NCBI GenBank assembly: GCA_002449665.1
Contig: DJXH01000038.1
Coordinates: 31,023 to 53,425 of the forward strand
From: Bacteroidales bacterium UBA7009
Lineage (GTDB): Bacteria; Bacteroidota; Bacteroidia; Bacteroidales; Paludibacteraceae
Direction of reading: 5' to 3'
Length of the DNA: 22,403 nucleotides
The notes beneath the pieces are model-generated. The model had not been told where the DNA came from. It ran no database searches and saw only the letters and a list, made by a program, of their open reading frames with translations. Shown here in pieces: positions 19,901 through 22,403 of the stretch; the first letter of the stretch is position 1; each line of letters opens with the position of its first letter. The position numbers were made by a program, and so were the translations under genes.

Positions 19901-20429
19901 TGTATGCTATGACCGCAGAACCATCAGCAGTACCTTCATTTTTGTCTAATGTGACGGATGTGCGGGCTTTAATTACGATTGTTCCCAAGCCTATGTTACC
20001 AGAACTTTTGGTTGTATAAACGAATTTTATATAACGCGTAGTTGCCTTCAGATTGTTTGTCTTAGTCCCAGAGGGGCTGGAGGTATATGTTGCAACATCT
20101 GTATAATCGCTTCCGTTTGATGACTCCTGCACCTTAAAAGTACCTCCTGAAAAAGAATTACCTGTAATCGCATAGGACACATAAGCAGGAGAACTTGCCA
20201 ATTGGATAATCATATAATCCCCCGTATTATCAAACTTCAGTTTCGTGCCTGATGCAGAATAATCGGAACCTAATCCGTTTTTTGTACATCCTAATGCTTC
20301 TGTATATGCACTGCTGCCACCCGAGGCGGCCCATGATTTTGGAATAGTTAATGCTGTTACTGCTCCCCACGCTTGTGCCACAAAGGCGGTTAATATAACG
20401 ACTAAAAGTAAGTATTTGCAGTTCTTCAT
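13908..20429 (-). CDS. giant secreted mosaic repeat protein without visible sorting tail
   Basis: The 2173-residue product has a signal peptide (1-22, ending AQAWG). GC-rich scaffold repeats of InlB/bacterial-repeat type (GYTFTGW, FVGW) alternate with AT-rich modules. The modules lie at about 23-155, 428-588, 1255-1425 and 1785-1915. The last three follow a repeat ending in YAVFA or YAVY (413-418, about 1247, about 1775). FN3-like segments follow at about 606-700 and 1430-1540. Residues 590-605 (CCTPLGAIKGSLVCSN) are encoded by DNA identical to the divergent gene. The protein ends TYYAVWAEENE right after a scaffold repeat, with no type A sorting tail. It is probably a surface or secreted adhesin-like protein. 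Its attachment is unexplained, and 3' truncation or use of a partner are both possible. Confidence 0.85.
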   Translation of the reverse strand: MKNCKYLLLVVILTAFVAQAWGAVTALTIPKSWAASGGSSAYTEALGCTKNGLGSDYSASGTKLKFDNTGDYMIIQLASSPAYVSYAITGNSFSGGTFKVQESSNGSDYTDVATYTSSPSGTKTNNLKATTRYIKFVYTTKSSGNIGLGTIVIKARTSVTLDKNEGTADGSAVIAYNATTTESITTPTNAGSTLLGYWEGASTGNKVLNADGSFAASSVSGWITSNKWTKDAATAKLYARWEAACDNNVNISKGSETNGTFTLSKTGSQATCSGLSVEVTPSPAANYHIGNVTATTPTTGGTPTITSPTEGKYIVTYAANSTGSSTINVSFEEDPQYTITWVAGSNASFHTQTNYSGIALTDPGTPSAATYCPGGKVFVGWTETEIVGTTDTKPVDLFTSVSGMTIPATNKTYYAVFATESVTEGSPTTVKYNISSKNTLTKESGEAPSGSSISIAETYSTSCQMTSGNSQTLTLQDWGVVKISNITLFMRSNKSSGAGRLYYNVSDQVAPDGYIVGSNTEGVAFNNAVWHNSWSTDYVSISKDIDITSIANKKIKFILYSTANSIYCQSYQITYKLSSVTTYSDYATSCCTPLGAIKGSLVCSNCDTPDPTKLKATWVFDDITGIASLTLKVYDNSDNLVKTISNITPATGTTNYEVTGLTPCTTYKMSLTTVSSGSPYCEGVESAKSDAFTTNGYTLNVNSSNVTLTGGSEPATICSNVSATYIADSNYDLPTSITVNNAGAENTGWTWNSTTGVLTINKANVTGNVTVTIDGVAQATSYQLYTAWANSGTCGSDICNTWDWTGGSYFVQAGTSNEWRITNYTIPAYEYDSENNRQMIFNVAGKNATNTKFYDLPLAVSQGTSSVKKGAHAGAVGTLRIYDNSGDANGYIGFVPNKYILRFGTHDYLMSETSSTVWETALQTLDAADLTGSSQYQVGVTNSSNGFVGINEGCPATGITGVSGMGQKSGADKWGSNLAAADAGKTGKFRIWLDNATPNFIAHFVPYYQLTYDSNAGTGTMSPLPASPVSAEESVANRTVSVAACGFTAPMGKEFVEWNTQADGNGTTISTGSYVLTSDVTLYAIWRDIDYTVTMSQVPAAGATLTGGTTTAHYGNTIDITTTVPSGYTFTGWTASPAVAFADASATSTSFAMPASSVTVTANFACGVTWMVNGEEWTAGTNAGNTQVANGSRVATLPTAPTSSDCDDSKVFVGWRSATISGVSATDPGSIFTDAASSPAITGNTTFYAVFADVSGGDNTLVTNVSELTEGTRVYIYSSVENFTAVAKSYNTGNNIKAVSGSVTDNKLTPAEGACAYTVGITTGTYAGYTFKDENNKYLRASSTSSNYLVGADEVGNDGYCEFAITISDGVFSITSRGNTSRGVMQFNKNNDTGNYKNALFACYNTASQNNVKLFKKNPLVYSNYVTTCASCDADATFTNTTPAVSAIDCDAATLTMTGGLATLGADGCNVSDYGFVIGTTDNPAIGGSGVTKLQAGTTNPTTGADFLQNVTGLTAGTRYYVRAYATNRHCTAYSGSESFYTTGVSSIALTTAPTKTNYIAGEVFDKTGMAVAATMAGGGTETVTGDITCSSAALTAGVDQDFAINYSLCGNNVSVNQKINVYTLTVNETSNADKGTESHTAATITISGLTEHYTAVLTPTNAELTDNGNGTYTVINPTGNVTVSVDYVEAAQVNVYYHLDGTVVTGLTQVGVYQGTTVTLPTASELAAAMTAQGLDLPDDDYPNFVGWSATQFGAQTSEPILVTGTPTINAETHYYAVYTNLGKKTILPADLPASYGDAGDRTIDGVTYYRSGVAKPSGSIQFRKSSNGTGYIYSKTNLSYILKIEVSGDNLVVNACSDASGTLDGDAIAPVGTVPRVYTFPNGKQYFQIKGNGETNTATRIDIYYSPTTVQYMTQFCTRYGITGASTSGIAVTGGTLTSSYNSACEGKDVKLTADVSSGYRFDGWTVTAGGNPVARKAGSATEENGKPVYIFTMPAADVSVSATLTAVFTVTYAAGGGSGTMTDTSSPYEEGDAVSVMGNTFTRSGYTFTGWSYSPAVVVTDGAFVMPAADVTVTATWSANRDVFIDRMHGNATVNRDGVYTVPILSDAAEPEGDDCNELHYHFVGWVEAEYIKKDGTMKTGWETHTLSGGETDQAAANKTYYAVWAEENE
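18615..18663 (-). repeat. 49-base perfect inverted repeat, left copy
   Basis: The minus-strand sequence here is identical over 49 bases to the plus strand at 22355-22403. It encodes CCTPLGAIKGSLVCSN in frame in both genes with no synonymous difference. It marks the border between an AT-rich module (18/60 G+C at 18721-18780) and GC-rich scaffold (35/60 at 18601-18660). Confidence 0.95.
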
Positions 20430-20453
20430 ATCAGTTATATTTAGGTTTCGTTA

Positions 20454-20467
20454 GTTTATTTCAGTAT
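20454..20467 (-). repeat. 14-base inverted repeat, left copy (leader block)
   Basis: ATACTGAAATAAAC on the minus strand, 24 bases before the ATG at 20429. The identical 14 bases occur on the plus strand at 20914-20927, 57 bases before the divergent ATG. An 8-base block GCTACCAA lies just upstream in both (20473-20480 minus, 20870-20877 plus). Confidence 0.75.
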
Positions 20468-20534
20468 GGTATTTGGTAGCGTATAACGCATATAATTATC
20501 AAATTATATATAAGCCCAAAAAGAGGATTGTGGT

Positions 20535-20558
20535 CTTTGAAGTACTGAATTACCGCAA
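20535..20558 (-). repeat. 24-base inverted repeat, left copy (upstream block)
   Basis: This block matches 20812-20835 on the opposite strand at 21 of 24 positions and includes the core TTGCGGTAAT. Relative to its own downstream gene the orientation is the same on both sides. That suggests a duplicated upstream regulatory element rather than a random palindrome. Confidence 0.7.
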
Positions 20559-20566
20559 TAAGCAAC

Positions 20567-20606
20567 AAAAAAAAAGCGGCAATCCGTTGTATTTGGATTA
20601 CCGCTT
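20567..20606 (-). terminator. intrinsic terminator on the minus strand
   Basis: A 12-position stem (20574-20585 with 20595-20606, one mismatch, 9-base loop GTTGTATTT) is followed on the minus strand by nine T residues (20567-20575, two of them in the stem base). It is the best intrinsic terminator in the window. It lies about 140 bases upstream of the 2173-residue gene, not downstream of any gene, so it must end a short transcript or act as an attenuator. Confidence 0.75.
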
Positions 20607-20702
20607 GTATGTGTAGAAGCAAAACTTATTTTTCATTAAAAACGAGGTTAAGCCCCTGTTTCTTTTTATAAAACATAAACCGTTGGTCTCTAACCATATA
20701 TA

Positions 20703-20710
20703 CAAAGATA
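20703..20710 (-). promoter_or_regulatory. second -7 box (TATCTTTG) in the divergent region
   Basis: TATCTTTG on the minus strand matches TAnnTTTG. No TTG is found at 19-21 bases upstream (the nearest are 11 and 14 bases away). It is weaker than the box at 20748, but would also feed into the terminator at 20567-20606. Confidence 0.3.
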
Positions 20711-20747
20711 TAAGTATCAATCAACAAGTAGCGCATTATATTCGCTG

Positions 20748-20755
20748 CAAAGGTA
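20748..20755 (-). promoter_or_regulatory. -7 box (TACCTTTG) in the divergent region
   Basis: The minus strand reads TACCTTTGCAGCG, the same 13 bases as at the porQ promoter. A CTG trinucleotide 20 bases upstream is a partial match to the TTG element. It points left, toward the terminator and the 2173-residue gene. Confidence 0.5.
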
Positions 20756-20779
20756 AGGGGAATTTTTTGAATATGCAGG

Positions 20780-20803
20780 TTTTTCAACGGAAAAGTTGAA
20801 AAA
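20780..20803. repeat. AT-rich perfect hairpin
   Basis: TTTTTCAAC and GTTGAAAAA form a perfect 9-base-pair stem around GGAAAA. It lies just upstream of the 20748 promoter box and could be a protein-binding site or a weak two-way terminator. Confidence 0.4.
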
Positions 20804-20811
20804 GATTGTTT

Positions 20812-20835
20812 TTGCGGTAATCCAATACGTCAAAG
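20812..20835 (+). repeat. 24-base inverted repeat, right copy (upstream block)
   Basis: Partner of 20535-20558, 21 of 24 positions identical on opposite strands. It lies 149 bases upstream of the ATG at 20985, compared with 105 bases for the left copy and its gene. Confidence 0.7.
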
Positions 20836-20913
20836 AACAACAGTATTTTTTATACTTATCGGCACTTGTGCTACCAATAGCATTTGCGCCGTCCGAATAT
20901 AGACAAAAACAAA

Positions 20914-20927
20914 ATACTGAAATAAAC
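20914..20927 (+). repeat. 14-base inverted repeat, right copy (leader block)
   Basis: ATACTGAAATAAAC, identical to the minus strand at 20454-20467. It lies in the presumed leader of the divergent gene. Confidence 0.75.
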
Positions 20928-20984
20928 CGTAGTCGCTCTAAATAGTGCGAAAGCAAAATAAAAACGAAACAAATTACTACTAAT

Positions 20985-22403
20985 ATGAAGAATATAAAAC
21001 TGTTGGCTCTTATCGTCTTTATATTATCCGCATTTGTAATGCAAGTGTGGGGAGAGGAAGAACTTATTTATACCCTTACTCCTGCAAGTGGGTCAAACAA
21101 TGGTTATGCCGGCAATTGTAACATTGTGATTTCAGGTATTACTTGGAATCTTACAGGAAACTCCCAACAGCAACCTTGGCGTATTGGAGGTAAATCCTTA
21201 ACAGACACCGACAGGGCTTTATATAGTAAAACTGCAATCAGTTCCAATATATCAAAAATAGTAGTTACTCATGGTGCGGCATCAAGTATCACTGTAAATT
21301 CAATAACAGTAATTGTCTCTACTAATTCTGATTTCAGTTCGCCCATAAGCACACTTACTCCTACATTTACTGCTAACGCAGATGTTACTATCAATCGCCC
21401 GGATGGAAAAGATTGGTCAAATTGTTTCTACAAGATTGTTTATAATGTTACAGTTAGTGGTTCAAATAATAAATTCTTGGAATTTACAAGTGCCAAGTTT
21501 TATACAGAAACAACTTCTACTTGCGAAGAAGGCAAGACGGTGAATTTTAATGCAGGGGCAGGCTCTTGCGCTACTACATCGCTTACTGAAACTTGCGATG
21601 GTTCGGGGGTAGTCTTACCAAACGTGACTGCAAGCGGGGTGTGCAAAGGTTGGACCACTTTTGCCGGTTGGGCAACAGCCGCCGTCAGCGATTCAACTAC
21701 AACAAGCGTAACTCTTTATGCAGCCGGAGAAACATACATCCCCTCATCTGACGGAGAAACACTATATGCAGTGTTTAGTAAGTCAAAGGGGAGCGGAAGA
21801 GATGAAGGTTACTACATTACAACCTCTTTATCAGTCGGTAAAACTTATATTTTTGGTGCTGTAAAGGCAGAGGCAAGCGCAAGTTTGGCAAATAATATCG
21901 CTTTTGGAGCGGTAGCATTTACAAACACATTCAATGATACAGAGAACAACTGGGGAAGTCGAGTAGATTTGACACCTAACACAAGCGGATATGTCGGTAC
22001 AACAAGTGTTACTGCTGCTTGTAAATGGGTATTGGAAAGTGTTAGTGAAGGTAATTATTCTTTTAAGAATAACAGCAACTATATTTATTTAGGCAGTAAA
22101 GAAGGTAGCAAAAAAGTCGGTGCTCAGAGCGGTATCAGTACATCTGCCAATATGTACTTGGAGAATGTAAATGGAGTATGCAAAAGTGCTTTTATGTGCC
22201 ATCCTGCTTCCAGTAGCACTAATGTAATGCTATATAATACAAGTAATGGTTATAGAATGTATGCACCTCGTACATATTCTGCTACTATGTCGCCATACAT
22301 ACGTTTTTATGAATATGATGCTGGCTCTACAACCTACTATTGTTCCGACCCTAATTGTTGCACTCCGCTTGGAGCGATCAAGGGTTCCCTTGTCTGCTCC
22401 AAC
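20985..22403 (+). CDS. divergent secreted repeat protein, N-terminal part (cut by window edge)
   Basis: A frame open from the ATG at 20985 to the window end gives 473 residues. The signal peptide (1-23, ending FVMQVWG) is clearly related to that of the divergent gene in protein and DNA (about 27 of 34 bases around the cleavage region). An AT-rich beta-sandwich-like module follows (about 24-172), containing ITWNLTGN and PWRIGGK. A scaffold repeat (about 178-264, FAGWAT ... TLYAVF) comes next, then a second AT-rich module (about 270-455). Residues 458-473 are CCTPLGAIKGSLVCSN, encoded by DNA identical to the 2173-residue gene. It is a paralog of that protein with different variable modules. Function is unknown, and whether a sorting tail exists lies beyond the edge. 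Confidence 0.85.
   Translation, partial: MKNIKLLALIVFILSAFVMQVWGEEELIYTLTPASGSNNGYAGNCNIVISGITWNLTGNSQQQPWRIGGKSLTDTDRALYSKTAISSNISKIVVTHGAASSITVNSITVIVSTNSDFSSPISTLTPTFTANADVTINRPDGKDWSNCFYKIVYNVTVSGSNNKFLEFTSAKFYTETTSTCEEGKTVNFNAGAGSCATTSLTETCDGSGVVLPNVTASGVCKGWTTFAGWATAAVSDSTTTSVTLYAAGETYIPSSDGETLYAVFSKSKGSGRDEGYYITTSLSVGKTYIFGAVKAEASASLANNIAFGAVAFTNTFNDTENNWGSRVDLTPNTSGYVGTTSVTAACKWVLESVSEGNYSFKNNSNYIYLGSKEGSKKVGAQSGISTSANMYLENVNGVCKSAFMCHPASSSTNVMLYNTSNGYRMYAPRTYSATMSPYIRFYEYDAGSTTYYCSDPNCCTPLGAIKGSLVCSN
22355..22403 (+). repeat. 49-base perfect inverted repeat, right copy (may extend past edge)
   Basis: Identical to the minus strand at 18615-18663 and in the same codon frame. The match runs up to the last base of the window, so its true length is unknown. 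The inner edges of the two copies are 3691 bases apart. Confidence 0.95.

Larger units (their letters stand above)
20567..20741 (-). ncRNA. candidate short RNA or attenuated leader
   Basis: A TACCTTTG box at 20748-20755 on the minus strand would start RNA near 20741, and the terminator would end it near 20567. That gives about 175 bases with no credible reading frame. It could be an independent small RNA or the terminated leader of the giant-gene operon. I do not recognise it as a known RNA family. Confidence 0.3.
20430..20984. other. 555-base divergent intergenic region
   Basis: This AT-rich stretch separates the leftward 2173-residue gene from the rightward partial gene. I see no credible coding sequence. 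It contains inverted copies of three upstream blocks, two minus-strand TAnnTTTG boxes, a minus-strand intrinsic terminator and a 9-base-pair AT-rich hairpin. No clean TAnnTTTG box lies directly upstream of either giant gene. The nearest are TATAATTTG (minus strand, 20500-20508) and TAGCATTTG (plus strand, 20878-20886), each one base too long. Confidence 0.8.

Noticed and set aside
9004..20429. Possibility that the two giant genes are one gene split by a frameshift
   Set aside because: The downstream gene has its own signal peptide and start context, and the 23-base gap shows no continuation of the upstream repeat in another frame.
20559..20811. Invertible promoter flanked by the 24-base repeats
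   Set aside because: The repeats have three scattered mismatches and a longest identical run of only about 10 bases, whereas known Bacteroides invertons use near-perfect repeats. It is kept only as a side possibility.
20717..20956. 79-residue minus-strand open frame in the divergent intergenic region
   Set aside because: It covers both the 24-base repeat and the promoter-like boxes, has no recognisable domain or start context, and sits in strongly AT-rich non-coding sequence.

Overview
The window reads as a Bacteroidales (phylum Bacteroidota) chromosome segment. The evidence is a set of type IX secretion (T9SS) genes (porQ, porX and a cargo protein with a type A sorting tail), promoter boxes of the TAnnTTTG class, and A-rich rather than Shine-Dalgarno-like start contexts. 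The genus is not decidable from the sequence. No tRNA, rRNA, CRISPR or insertion sequence was found. Every gene except the last is on the minus strand.

Positions 1-8438 are a housekeeping and T9SS block, read right to left. The first group is rluD, porX (response regulator with a PglZ domain) and an endonuclease/exonuclease/phosphatase-family gene, starting from a good promoter at 8459-8490. Next come porQ, cmk, ispH and pfkA, which overlap or nearly touch and are preceded by a TACCTTTG box at 4892-4899. Then come rsfS and ftsH, with ftsH cut by the left edge. PorX is known to control T9SS genes and PorQ is part of the cell-surface attachment complex, so regulator, machinery and cargo are neighbours here.

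Positions 8513-20429 are a surface-protein operon, also leftward: a 2173-residue repeat protein with a signal peptide but no recognisable sorting tail, a 1626-residue protein with a T9SS type A tail, and a 124-residue protein with a signal peptide and a C-terminal PIGDA-hydrophobic-RLYKRRR anchor. A strong hairpin at 8513-8552 closes the operon.

Positions 20430-20984 are a 555-base divergent intergenic region. It holds inverted copies of upstream blocks, two minus-strand -7 boxes and a clear minus-strand terminator, and it may encode a short RNA. From 20985 a third protein of the same kind runs rightward off the window.

The most interesting signal is that the divergent giant genes share a perfect 49-base inverted repeat (18615-18663 and 22355-22403) in the same reading frame. 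It sits at a module boundary just after an AT-rich variable module. The 2173-residue gene is a mosaic of GC-rich scaffold repeats, several ending in a YAVF-like motif, and AT-rich cassettes of about 130-170 residues. This looks like a cassette-exchange or inversion-based system for diversifying a T9SS surface protein, but that reading is inference.
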